Shown: piece after piece, positions 51,816 through 60,959 of the stretch
Layout: the number at the start of each line of letters is the position of its first letter
Numbering within the stretch: the first letter of the stretch is position 1
NCBI GenBank assembly: GCA_964647355.1
Contig: CAZYGK010000005.1
Coordinates: 15,616 to 79,615 of the forward strand
From: SZUA-430 sp964647355
Lineage (GTDB): Bacteria; Pseudomonadota; Alphaproteobacteria; Micropepsales; Micropepsaceae
Length of the DNA stretch: 64,000 nucleotides
Direction: 5' to 3'
Notes under the pieces: generated by a model
Told to the model about the DNA's origin: nothing
What the model saw: only the letters and a program-made list of their open reading frames with translations
Databases searched by the model: none
Position numbers and translations under genes: made by a program

Positions 51816-53152
51816 ACGAATCGAAGGGACATTTGCTTCTGATCGAAGACGATCCGGTGATGGGCGGATCGCTCGTGCAGCGTTTGAAGCTTGAAGGCTT
51901 TGACGTTCGTTGGGAGCGGACGGCATCGGACGGTCTTGTGGCGCTGCGCAGTTCGAAGCCGGATGCGGTCGTTTCAGATATTCGCCTGCCGGATCGCACT
52001 GGTGAAGACCTTTATATGGACGCGCTCAGCCTTCTGGGGCGTACGCCGATTGTGTTCGTGACGGCCTTCGCCGATCTCCAACAAGCCGTGCGTTTGGTGC
52101 AGTCGGGCGCCGACGACTATCTGCAAAAGCCGTTTTCGACCGATAAGCTTGTGGCGCGTTTACGACACTTGATTGCCCGCGCGCGCAAGAGGCCCATCGG
52201 CGAAGCTTCCGGCGATCCGTTTGCGCTATCGCAGACGATGGCCGACTTGTCCCATACGCTTCGACGGGTCGCAGACATCGATGCGCCCGTTTTGATTGTC
52301 GGCGAAACGGGCGTCGGCAAGGAGATCGCGGCGCGCTACATCTACGAACAATCAAAACGCCGCGGCGCGCCTTTCGTGGCCGTAAATTGCGCAGCTATGC
52401 CGACCGGCGGGCTTGAGAGCGCGATGTTCGGACACGAGAAGGGGGCTGTCTCGGGCGTGAATTCGCACCATGTCGGCTACTTGGAAGAGGCGGCCGATGG
52501 CGTTCTCTTTCTCGACGAAGTGGCCGATCTTCACCCGCAGCTGCAAGGGGCGCTGCTGCGCGTGCTACAGGAGAAGCGGTTCCGCCGGCCGGGCGGCTCG
52601 GCCGACATCGAGTTTCGCGGGCGGATCATCGCCACGACGAACGCCAATTTGCGGGAGCGCGTCGCCACCGGGCGCTTTCGCGACGATCTCTATTACCGCC
52701 TTGCGGTCGTGGAGATCGCGATCCCACCGCTTCACGACAGGGTGGCGGAAATCAAACCGCTTGCGGAGCATTTTCTGAAGGATACCTGCACGCGGTTTGG
52801 GCGCGGAGGTGCCGTGTTTTCAGCGGATGCTCACGAGGCGATGCTACGTCACGAGTGGCCCGGCAATGTGCGCGAGCTGCGAAACCGCATAGAACGGGCT
52901 GTCGCTTTGGGTGAAGGTGATGTCGTCACCGAGCTAAATCTGTTTCCCGACCACATCCTGTTGGAAGCTCGCCGCGACAGTCCGCTGGCCGACGCGCGGG
53001 CTGCAGCCGAGCGAAAAGAGATCGAGATTGCGCTCGCGCAATCTGGCGGCCGCATCGGCGATGCGGCGAAAGCGCTGGGCATCTCACGAACGACGCTGTG
53101 GAAGCGCATGAAGGCGCTGGAGTTGTCCGATGACGATGGCGACGGAGAGTGA
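51812..53152 (+). CDS. NtrC-family response regulator with degenerate sigma-54 loop
   Basis: 446 residues: receiver domain (Asp56 phospho-acceptor, Lys106), AAA+ domain with Walker A GETGVGKE (163-170 region) and Walker B VLFLDEVAD, and a Fis-type HTH (IGDAAKALGISRTTLWKRM). The sigma-54 contact loop, normally GAFTGA, reads GAVSGV (211-216), so activation of sigma-54 polymerase is doubtful; it may act as a repressor or on sigma-70 promoters. Start overlaps the kinase stop. An otherwise complete protein. Confidence 0.9.
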   Translation: MNESKGHLLLIEDDPVMGGSLVQRLKLEGFDVRWERTASDGLVALRSSKPDAVVSDIRLPDRTGEDLYMDALSLLGRTPIVFVTAFADLQQAVRLVQSGADDYLQKPFSTDKLVARLRHLIARARKRPIGEASGDPFALSQTMADLSHTLRRVADIDAPVLIVGETGVGKEIAARYIYEQSKRRGAPFVAVNCAAMPTGGLESAMFGHEKGAVSGVNSHHVGYLEEAADGVLFLDEVADLHPQLQGALLRVLQEKRFRRPGGSADIEFRGRIIATTNANLRERVATGRFRDDLYYRLAVVEIAIPPLHDRVAEIKPLAEHFLKDTCTRFGRGGAVFSADAHEAMLRHEWPGNVRELRNRIERAVALGEGDVVTELNLFPDHILLEARRDSPLADARAAAERKEIEIALAQSGGRIGDAAKALGISRTTLWKRMKALELSDDDGDGE

Positions 53153-53191
53153 CGCGCGCAGAGCTGTCGATGCAATCGAATTGAGGTCGAG

Positions 53192-53602
53192 ATGCCGAAG
53201 CCGTTGAAAGCCACTTTTCGCCATAGTGACTTCAGGGACGACTCGCCCGTCATGGGTTCGTTTGACGAGATTGTGTCATTGTTCCGTCGCATCGATTGGG
53301 CGGCGGCCTATCACGAGCATGCGGAGCCGAGGACGTTTCCCGAGCTGATTGTCGAACGTGAAGCGAACGGGGATGTTTTCAACCTGCAATTCCTCGGACC
53401 CAGCGGGTTGTTCCAATGCGCTACGATCATCTCCATCCCGAGGCCTGTGCTGGGTTTCGACATTTGGCTTACGCGCGATCTCTGGGAAAGTGACACGGTC
53501 GAGTTTGCGGCTGGAGCAGTCATCGACGCGCTTGCGGCATTCAGTGATAGAGATGCGACGCGCTTGCAGTCGTTGTGGGCGCATGCCGCAGTGCCTCAGT
53601 AG
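53192..53602 (+). CDS. Hypothetical cytoplasmic protein after the two-component genes
   Basis: 136 residues, no membrane segment or signal peptide. The sequence is evenly composed with ordered segments such as EIVSLFRRIDWAAAYHEH and GFDIWLTRDLWESD and looks like a real folded protein. It follows the response regulator by 39 bp on the same strand and may be co-transcribed. No family is recognised. Confidence 0.55.
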   Translation: MPKPLKATFRHSDFRDDSPVMGSFDEIVSLFRRIDWAAAYHEHAEPRTFPELIVEREANGDVFNLQFLGPSGLFQCATIISIPRPVLGFDIWLTRDLWESDTVEFAAGAVIDALAAFSDRDATRLQSLWAHAAVPQ

Positions 53603-53643
53603 GACCTCGGCCGCGCTGCTTTGGTTAGGCAAGTAATCTGCGG

Positions 53644-54063
53644 TCACACCAACGCCCAAACAACCAGACCACCCAGCGCGAGGGACATCAGGCCATAAAG
53701 TGATAGTATACGCTTCGCGAACGCGATCGCCCACGTAGCGTATCGCTTGTGCGGTCCGTATAAAAACATCATTGGTACGGCGGTAATCGTGAGCACCGCT
53801 CCAAACAAGAAGAATAGGGGGGACAGCTTCATGTCCGGCGACGCCCCCATAAAGCCCACGCCCGCCACGAATCGCAGGGCGGCCTCAAGAACGTTGATCT
53901 GCGGTGAGCGTGCGTAGCCTTCGAGGAAGCGATTGGCGGTCGCTGGGCTAACAAAGACGGTGGCGCCATTCATGAGCAGAAACGCCGCGCTCAACCACAC
54001 GACCAGGTGCCAGATCGAGCTTAGCGTTTCGTAGTACCTTAAAGCTTCGACAACCGTCTCCAT
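53644..54063 (-). CDS. Hypothetical four-helix membrane protein
   Basis: 139 residues with about four membrane segments (IWHLVVWLSAAFLLMNGATV; VLEAALRFVAGVGFMGA; LFFLFGAVLTITAVPMMFLY; LYGLMSLALGGLVVWALV). Start ATG at 54063. Convergent with the hypothetical gene before it. The family is not recognised. Codon use matches the surrounding island. Between 54064 and 54207 nothing further is seen. Confidence 0.65.
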   Translation of the reverse strand: METVVEALRYYETLSSIWHLVVWLSAAFLLMNGATVFVSPATANRFLEGYARSPQINVLEAALRFVAGVGFMGASPDMKLSPLFFLFGAVLTITAVPMMFLYGPHKRYATWAIAFAKRILSLYGLMSLALGGLVVWALV

Positions 54064-54207
54064 CGTCCCCTTCTCTCGGTGCAGTGCGCGCTAGTCTCGC
54101 GAAATGCGATTGATTGCCCGTGACCTGCCCGGGTTCTTCGGAGCACGCTTGATCTGAGAAACCGGCTCTCCGATCTTCACTCTGGATCACCGCCAAGAAT
54201 GAGGAGT

Positions 54208-54423
54208 TCAAGTTCCCGCCAGCCTCTGCCCGGACCCTTCGCGCTCGGCAGACATCTTCAACTCTACCTCTTCGATCGACCGAGCATTGCGATAGATCGA
54301 GATGTTGCTGCAGCCGTCGTCTCGAAACTTCCGGACAGCCGCAATAGCCTCGTGCGACGTGCAAGGTGCCATGCTGACCACAACGCCGTCGCTCCGATGG
54401 GCAAAGACCGCATAGATGTTCAA
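54208..54423 (-). CDS. Possible small hypothetical protein
   Basis: A TTG start at 54423 with GAAGGG upstream gives 71 residues reading LNIYAVFAHRSDGVVVSMAP and a helical C-terminus (ARSIEEVELKMSAEREG). A longer version from an ATG at 54645 adds a Ser/Pro-rich leader that looks non-coding. The protein-like composition of the C-terminal half is the only support. Confidence 0.35.
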   Translation of the reverse strand: MNIYAVFAHRSDGVVVSMAPCTSHEAIAAVRKFRDDGCSNISIYRNARSIEEVELKMSAEREGSGQRLAGT

Positions 54424-54842
54424 GCTTGAACCCTTCGAACTTCTTTGCGCCTTTGGAACAAACAGTGCCACCGCGGCTGGCGGCGAGCGAGAGGTAGTGG
54501 TCGACCCGATTCGCCCAACCGCCAGCCGCGGTAACGGTAAGCCCGACGACGGTCCACGCCAGCGCTCACCCGATACGAACTTACCGACAAACATCGTTGC
54601 GAGGCCGTCGTAGGTTCTTGTTTGGTGCAGATCAAGCTGCCTCACATCCTCTACGGGCGGCGTCTGATGGCGTTTCGTTCACAATCGCAAACAAATATCG
54701 CCGGAGGTGTTTCGTGCTGTGAACACCGTTGTCGAAGTCTAGCACCTGTGGCTTCCGCAACGCAGGTGAGTGGCGTTCATGCATTTACCTTTTTGCGTCG
54801 CAGTCCCCGCTGCGACGGCATGCAACTCGAGAGATAGGAATT

Positions 54843-55859
54843 ATGATCCGGCGACTTGTTCTGGTTTGCGCATTGGGCGCTGCGGTTGCCTCGTGCGGCG
54901 AGCGGTTCCAGACCGCAGCGCTGCCCGCTGAAGCGCCACGGGAACTTGATGGAGGCATTGCGAGGTACGACCTCCGCTTTCCGTGCGGCGCCACAGAGTG
55001 TGCTGGCTGGCTCTACCTGCCAAACGATGTGGAGTCGCCGCCGGTGGTTGTGATGGGACATGGATTTGCCGGTACCCGAGATGTGGGACTGCCCTTCTTT
55101 GCGGAGTTTTTCGCGCGCGCTGGTGTTGCGGCGTTCGTATTCGACTACCGGAACTTCGGATCGAGCGGCGGCGCGCCTCGTCAACTCGTCGATCCTTGGC
55201 AACAGCTAGACGACTGGGCGGCGGCCATCGCGCTTGTCCGATCCCATTATAAAGTCGATGGCAGCCGCGTTGCACTTTGGGGCTCATCTTTGGGCGGTGG
55301 CCACGCGCTCATCGCAGCGGCGCGGGACGGCGATGTCAAGGCGGTCGTGGCTCAGGTGCCGCTTATCGACTCTGAGGTTGAGGGTGAAGCTACGTTTCCA
55401 GGCGCTCTGTGGCTTATCCGCCTTCTTCTGACTGCCTGGGGCGACCTCGCTTGCAGCGCGTTTTCGGGCGACTCCTGGCTCATTCCGGCCATCGCGCCAA
55501 ACAGCGGCTTTGGAATCATTGTCGATGACTCAGCGTTTGAACGCGCCATAGATCTCGTGCCTTTAAGTTCGCATTACCGCAATGAGGTTGCCGCTCGATC
55601 AGTTTTGACTTTTGACGACTACAATCCGCTCCGACAAGCGGCAGCGCTCACGGCGCCTGTGCTCCTGATCGCTTCCAAAGCGGATCGCTTTGCTCCCTAC
55701 GCGGCTGTCGAGGCATATGCGAAGGCTTACGCAGACGTGACTGTCAGCACGATTGAGGGTGATCACTTCGATGTTTACAAGCGCCCTGTGGCACGCCATG
55801 CCGCAGAAGAGGCTTTGTCATTCCTCAAGAGCCACTTGGAGCCACAATTGGATGAATAG
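54843..55859 (+). CDS. Lipoprotein alpha/beta hydrolase
   Basis: 338 residues from the ATG at 54843. A lipobox (GAAVASC, Cys18) predicts lipid anchoring. The alpha/beta-hydrolase core has the oxyanion motif MGHGFAGTRD, the nucleophile elbow WGSSLGGGHA, the acid in IASKADRF and the His in EGDHFDVY. It resembles dienelactone-hydrolase or acetyl-xylan-esterase-like acylhydrolases; the substrate is unknown. Frames extending further upstream have no coding character. It is the last gene of the stress-type block. Confidence 0.85.
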   Translation: MIRRLVLVCALGAAVASCGERFQTAALPAEAPRELDGGIARYDLRFPCGATECAGWLYLPNDVESPPVVVMGHGFAGTRDVGLPFFAEFFARAGVAAFVFDYRNFGSSGGAPRQLVDPWQQLDDWAAAIALVRSHYKVDGSRVALWGSSLGGGHALIAAARDGDVKAVVAQVPLIDSEVEGEATFPGALWLIRLLLTAWGDLACSAFSGDSWLIPAIAPNSGFGIIVDDSAFERAIDLVPLSSHYRNEVAARSVLTFDDYNPLRQAAALTAPVLLIASKADRFAPYAAVEAYAKAYADVTVSTIEGDHFDVYKRPVARHAAEEALSFLKSHLEPQLDE

Positions 55860-56324
55860 TCGTCGCTCCGCTCGGTTTTGGCGAAACGCGCACCACTCAA
55901 CGCCGTGCGTCAACACCGCTCGCGCCGGCGCGAACCTGGCATTATAGAGGCATCACGCCACCGAAGCCGCAATCGCGTGAATATCGGTGGACCTTCAAAT
56001 AGAGTTCGTCCCGGTGAATGCGCCGCGGGGTTCTGTAGCGCTATATGTGCTCGCGCGCTCGGTTTTGGAGGCTCCACCTTCTCGCTCGGTCTTAACCTTT
56101 GGTCTTGGTGCTCGGTCTTCGATCTGGGTCTTGGAATTTGGTCTTCGTTTTTTGGTCTTGGCTGTCGATCCTATCGAAATAAGAAGCGATGATGCGACAA
56201 AATTTCCAATTGATTATTTCGGCAGTTTCGGCGATATTCGGCACCTTCATCCCTAGATTGGAGACGTGCGTTCGCGAAGGCCCGCCAACGGCCTGCGCGC
56301 TGCCGTCCGCTTGCGAAAGATGCC
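55860..56324. other. 465-bp gap without a supported gene
   Basis: No frame here has family features. The left part (55860-56060) is unremarkable; the centre holds the 13-bp-spaced GGTCTT array (56061-56166); the right part is AT-rich (AAAATTTCCAATTGATTATTTC near 56199), a likely promoter region for the following gene. Confidence 0.5.
56061..56166. repeat. Degenerate 13-bp-period array of GGTCTT motifs
   Basis: GGTCTT occurs at 56088, 56101, 56114, 56127, 56140 and 56154, that is at spacings 13, 13, 13, 13 and 14. A related GGTTTT at 56061 and CACCTT at 56075 extend the register. Only the hexamer is conserved; the intervening 7-8 bases differ. The period is not a multiple of three, so it is not protein coding. 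Confidence 0.8.
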
Positions 56325-56873
56325 ATGCCCCACCATGCCAAACGCTCGGCCGCGGCCGACACAAAGTTCTTGACCGCCATCGAAAACGGCCACCCGGTGT
56401 GCGTTGCCTGCCGTGCCGCGGGTTACGCCCGCCGCGGCGTCTATCGCTGGCGCAGCCAAGACCCGGCGTTCGCCGTCGCCTGGGCGCACGCCCTGCAAAT
56501 GGCCGGCGACCTCTTGGAGGAGGAGGCTGACCGTCGCGGCCGCGACGGCGTCGATGTCTCGGTCTTCCACAAGGGCGAACTCTGCGGCGTCAAACGCAAA
56601 TACGCCGACGGGTTGTTACTAGCGAGATTGAAGGCAATCCGCCCGGAGAAATACCGTGATCGGGTCATCCAGGCGAAGCCGGACAACCAGCCGGTCGCGG
56701 TTCAACTCCGCGACTTCGCGCTCGAACGTTTGACGCAGCGCCTTCTGCGCGGCGAAACTGTCGAAATTACGGAAACTCCTGAGCGCTTGCAGCATCTGCT
56801 GCTCGTGCTGGACACCGAGGGTCGGACACAGGAGACGACCTCGACCCCTGTGCCAAGTGTGCCAATTCAGTGA
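56325..56873 (+). CDS. Terminase-small-subunit-like / HTH protein, stand-alone
   Basis: 182 residues. The N-terminal HTH (FLTAIENGHPVCVACRAAGYARRGVYRW) and following helices with DPAFAVAWAHALQMAGDLLEEEA resemble phage terminase small subunits, which recognise packaging DNA. A distinct ARLKAIRPEKYRDR motif follows, common in these proteins. No large terminase or other phage gene is nearby, so this is either a phage remnant or a domesticated DNA-binding protein. It is convergent with the NtrC-type gene (14-bp gap). Confidence 0.7.
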   Translation: MPHHAKRSAAADTKFLTAIENGHPVCVACRAAGYARRGVYRWRSQDPAFAVAWAHALQMAGDLLEEEADRRGRDGVDVSVFHKGELCGVKRKYADGLLLARLKAIRPEKYRDRVIQAKPDNQPVAVQLRDFALERLTQRLLRGETVEITETPERLQHLLLVLDTEGRTQETTSTPVPSVPIQ

Positions 56874-56887
56874 AGTGTCCGACAACC

Positions 56888-58375
<1,488 letters not shown>

Positions 58376-58680
58376 AATGAGAGCCCACCATTTTTGGTTT
58401 TTGCTTAGGCGCGACCATGGCTCAGGCGCAGTAAAGGTCAGGTTTAAGTGTTTCAGATTAGGTCGATTGCCTATTCCGCCGGGGCGGGAATCCGCCCCTG
58501 TGTTCACAACGCTACAGTGCGTCCCGAATCAGAAACCGAAGGGCCACATTCGCTTGCAAGTGGCAGGGCCTGTTGAGAATGTACACCTGCTTTTCTGATG
58601 TCCGGCTCGCGGGGGTTGCTCTGCTAAGTAAGCGAGCGAATGGGGATACCGGAAAACGCATCGAGGGGGTGAAGCGCGGC
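58376..58680. other. 305-bp intergenic region, no gene seen
   Basis: It lies between the divergent NtrC-type gene and the small lipoprotein gene. A 36-codon in-frame leader from 58573 to 58681 lacks features. No promoter could be assigned with confidence. Confidence 0.35.
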
Positions 58681-59052
58681 GTGCAAGGTCTGGGGGACCT
58701 TGTACGCCGCTGCTGTTTTATGGCGGTTTTTGGCGGAATTTCAGCCTGCGCCACCTTCGAAGTCGGACCGTTCCTAAAAGAACAGATCACGGGCGACACC
58801 TGGCGAGCCTGCCTTGCGCGGGAATACCAATTTCAGGCGAAAATTCACGTCCGGACCGATCGGAATTGGGGTGAGGCGAGCCGCTTGGCCGAGAAGGGCC
58901 AGGCCGCCCTGGACGGCACTGAGGTCCCCCCGCCGCCGGGGGCCCCGGCCGCCCTAAGCCGCCGCACCTGCGCCTGCGCCACCGCTCAGGCCCGGCTCGA
59001 TGCGGCAGCGGCGACCTTCGCCGAAGCCCTTAAAGCATGCGAGAAGTCGTGA
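58681..59052 (+). CDS. Small putative lipoprotein
   Basis: About 123 residues from a GTG at 58681, giving a basic n-region, a short hydrophobic stretch and lipobox GGISAC; the ATG at 58720 would leave too short a signal. The mature protein has a helical segment, a Pro-rich insert (VPPPPGAPAA) and a second Ala-rich helix. A 10-bp hairpin (58681-58705, CAAGGTC / GACCTTG) overlaps the GTG, so the start remains uncertain. It ends 7 bp before the ABC1 kinase gene. Confidence 0.5.
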   Translation: MQGLGDLVRRCCFMAVFGGISACATFEVGPFLKEQITGDTWRACLAREYQFQAKIHVRTDRNWGEASRLAEKGQAALDGTEVPPPPGAPAALSRRTCACATAQARLDAAAATFAEALKACEKS

Positions 59053-59059
59053 CCCCCGG

Positions 59060-60403
59060 ATGACCGACGAGAAAAACACCCTCAGCCGCCGCCTCAAGCG
59101 CTACGCCGACGTCACGACCACAGTCGGCGGCACGGCCGCCCGCATGGCCGGCGCCCGCATGCTGGGCCTTGAGCGCGATAACAAGAGCGAGGCCGCAGCC
59201 CTGAAAGCGGCCTTGGGCAACCTCAAAGGCCCGCTCATGAAGGTCGCCCAGATGCTGGCGACCGTCCCCGACGCTGTCCCCGCCGACTTCGCGGTCGAAC
59301 TGTCGACGCTACAAACCCAAGCCCCGCCGATGGGCTGGCCGTTCGTCCGCCGCCGCATGGCCGCCGAGCTCGGCCCCGCCTGGGAGCAAAAGTTCAAATC
59401 GTTCGAGCGCGAGGCCGCCGCCGCCGCCTCGCTGGGCCAAGTCCACCGCGCCACCGACAAGCGCGGCAAGAAGCTCGCCTGCAAACTCCAATACGCCGAC
59501 ATGGCCTCCGCCGTCGAAGCCGACCTATCCCAGCTCAAGCTGATCTTCGCACTCTACAAGCGCATGGACCGCGCGATCGACCCGTCGGAGATCAGCGAAG
59601 AAGTCGGCGCGCGCCTGCGCGAAGAACTCGACTACAAGCGCGAAGCCGCCCACATCGCCCTCTACCGCGCGATGCTCAAAGACATCGGCACGATCCACAT
59701 TCCCGAAATCGTGCCGGAACTCTCGACCGGTCGCCTGCTCACGATGAGTTGGGAAGAAGGCCGCCCGATCCTCGAGTTCAAGAACCGCCCGCTCGCCGAC
59801 CGCAACAAAATCGCGCTGTCGATGTTCCGCGCTTGGTGGCACCCGTTCAGCCACTACGCCGCGATCCACGGCGACCCGCATCTGGGCAACTACACGATCC
59901 GCGAGAACCTCGATCTGAACCTGCTCGACTTCGGCTGCATCCGCACGTTCAAACCGAAATTCGTCGGCGGCGTGATCGATCTCTATCGCGCGCTCGAAAC
60001 GAACAAGCCCGACCTCGCCGTCCACGCCTACGAGACATGGGGCTTTACCGGCCTGAAGAAGGACGTGATCGAAACGCTGAACATTTGGGCGCGTTTCATC
60101 TACGCCCCGATGCTCGACAACCGCGTGCGCACCGTCGCCGACGGCGTCGAGCCCGCAGCCTACGGCCGCAAGCAAGCCTTCGAAGTGCACCAGCGCCTGA
60201 AGCAGCTTGGTCCCGTCAAGCCGCCGCGCGAATTCGTCTTCATGGATCGCGCCGCGATCGGGCTCGGCGGCGTGTTCCTGCATCTTCAGGCGGAACTCAA
60301 CTTCCACAAACTCTTCAACGAAGAGATCGAAAACTTCTCGCTCGCGACCGTGGGCAAGCGCCAGAAGACGGCGTTCGAAGCGGCTGACGTACCGTTACCC
60401 TGA
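59060..60403 (+). CDS. ABC1/UbiB family atypical kinase
   Basis: 447 residues from the ATG at 59060. ABC1-family motifs are in order: the N-terminal KxGQ-like helix (PLMKVAQMLAT), the Ala-rich loop EREAAAAASLGQVHRA, the lysine strand KKLACKLQYAD, the catalytic IHGDPHLGNYTI and metal-binding LLDFGCIR. Family members support ubiquinone synthesis and lipid or quinone handling. It follows the small lipoprotein gene by 7 bp, and both may be co-transcribed. Confidence 0.9.
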   Translation: MTDEKNTLSRRLKRYADVTTTVGGTAARMAGARMLGLERDNKSEAAALKAALGNLKGPLMKVAQMLATVPDAVPADFAVELSTLQTQAPPMGWPFVRRRMAAELGPAWEQKFKSFEREAAAAASLGQVHRATDKRGKKLACKLQYADMASAVEADLSQLKLIFALYKRMDRAIDPSEISEEVGARLREELDYKREAAHIALYRAMLKDIGTIHIPEIVPELSTGRLLTMSWEEGRPILEFKNRPLADRNKIALSMFRAWWHPFSHYAAIHGDPHLGNYTIRENLDLNLLDFGCIRTFKPKFVGGVIDLYRALETNKPDLAVHAYETWGFTGLKKDVIETLNIWARFIYAPMLDNRVRTVADGVEPAAYGRKQAFEVHQRLKQLGPVKPPREFVFMDRAAIGLGGVFLHLQAELNFHKLFNEEIENFSLATVGKRQKTAFEAADVPLP

Positions 60404-60412
60404 ACCGGAAAA

Positions 60413-60496
60413 CAGAAAACGGAATACAGGGATCCGAAAGCCTTGCATGAGCGGCGGTACCGCGCTCCAATTCTGATCCCTGTTTTCTGGTATCTG
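60413..60496. repeat. Imperfect inverted repeat after the ABC1 gene
   Basis: A 22-bp arm at 60413-60434 ending ACAGGGATC and an imperfect reverse complement at 60475-60496 starting GATCCCTGT share a 9-bp perfect core and A/T-rich flanks. It fills the 103-bp gap before the thioesterase gene. The T-rich right arm (GTTTTCT) could give a weak terminator. Confidence 0.55.
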
Positions 60497-60506
60497 ATGT
60501 CTGAAC

Positions 60507-60959
60507 ATGACCGACGACCTCCTCGAAGAGTACGCGCCCGAAATCCCCGAGGGCTATGTGCGCATGAATTGGTTCCAAGGCTTCGGCCGCCAGATCGGCC
60601 CGCTCTACGAGCGTGTCAATGCCGATAAGACCTACACGCGCGCCTTTCTCGTCTCCGAAGCGCACACGAACGGCATGAAGAACTGCCACGGCGGCATGCT
60701 GATGGCCTTCGCCGACATGGCCTTGGGCCACGCAATCACGCTCGACGCGAACCGCTATTGGGTGACGGTGCGCATGGTCACCGACTTCATCGAAGGCGCC
60801 CAAGTTGGCGACTGGGTCGAAGGCACCGGGCAGATCGCAGGCTGCGACAAGGACATCTACACCGTCACCGGCCGCATCTGGTGCGGTGACCGCACGATCA
60901 TGACGGCGACCGGCATCTTCAAAGCCTTGGGCGTCCGCCCGCCGAAGCGGAAGACGTAA
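60507..60959 (+). CDS. PaaI-type hotdog thioesterase
   Basis: 150 residues of the hotdog fold: the family motif HGGMLMAFADMALG around the catalytic Asp, preceded by SEAHTNGMKNC and followed by VRMVTDFIEGAQVGDWVEG. Such enzymes hydrolyse acyl-CoA thioesters. The stop overlaps the start of the alpha/beta hydrolase (TAATG), so the two are translationally coupled and may act on related acyl substrates. Confidence 0.9.
   Translation: MTDDLLEEYAPEIPEGYVRMNWFQGFGRQIGPLYERVNADKTYTRAFLVSEAHTNGMKNCHGGMLMAFADMALGHAITLDANRYWVTVRMVTDFIEGAQVGDWVEGTGQIAGCDKDIYTVTGRIWCGDRTIMTATGIFKALGVRPPKRKT

Noticed and set aside
54616..54842. N-terminal extension of the lipoprotein hydrolase
   Set aside because: A lipobox signal peptide starts at 54843; upstream codons are cysteine- and arginine-rich and unlike an export signal.
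56061..56166. CRISPR-like array
   Set aside because: Only six bases are conserved per unit and the period is 13 bp; there are no repeats or spacers of CRISPR size and no cas genes.
55878..56192. Plus-strand frame through the GGTCTT array
   Set aside because: Its Gly/Leu/Trp-rich end is produced by the repeat, and the 13-bp period shifts frame between units.
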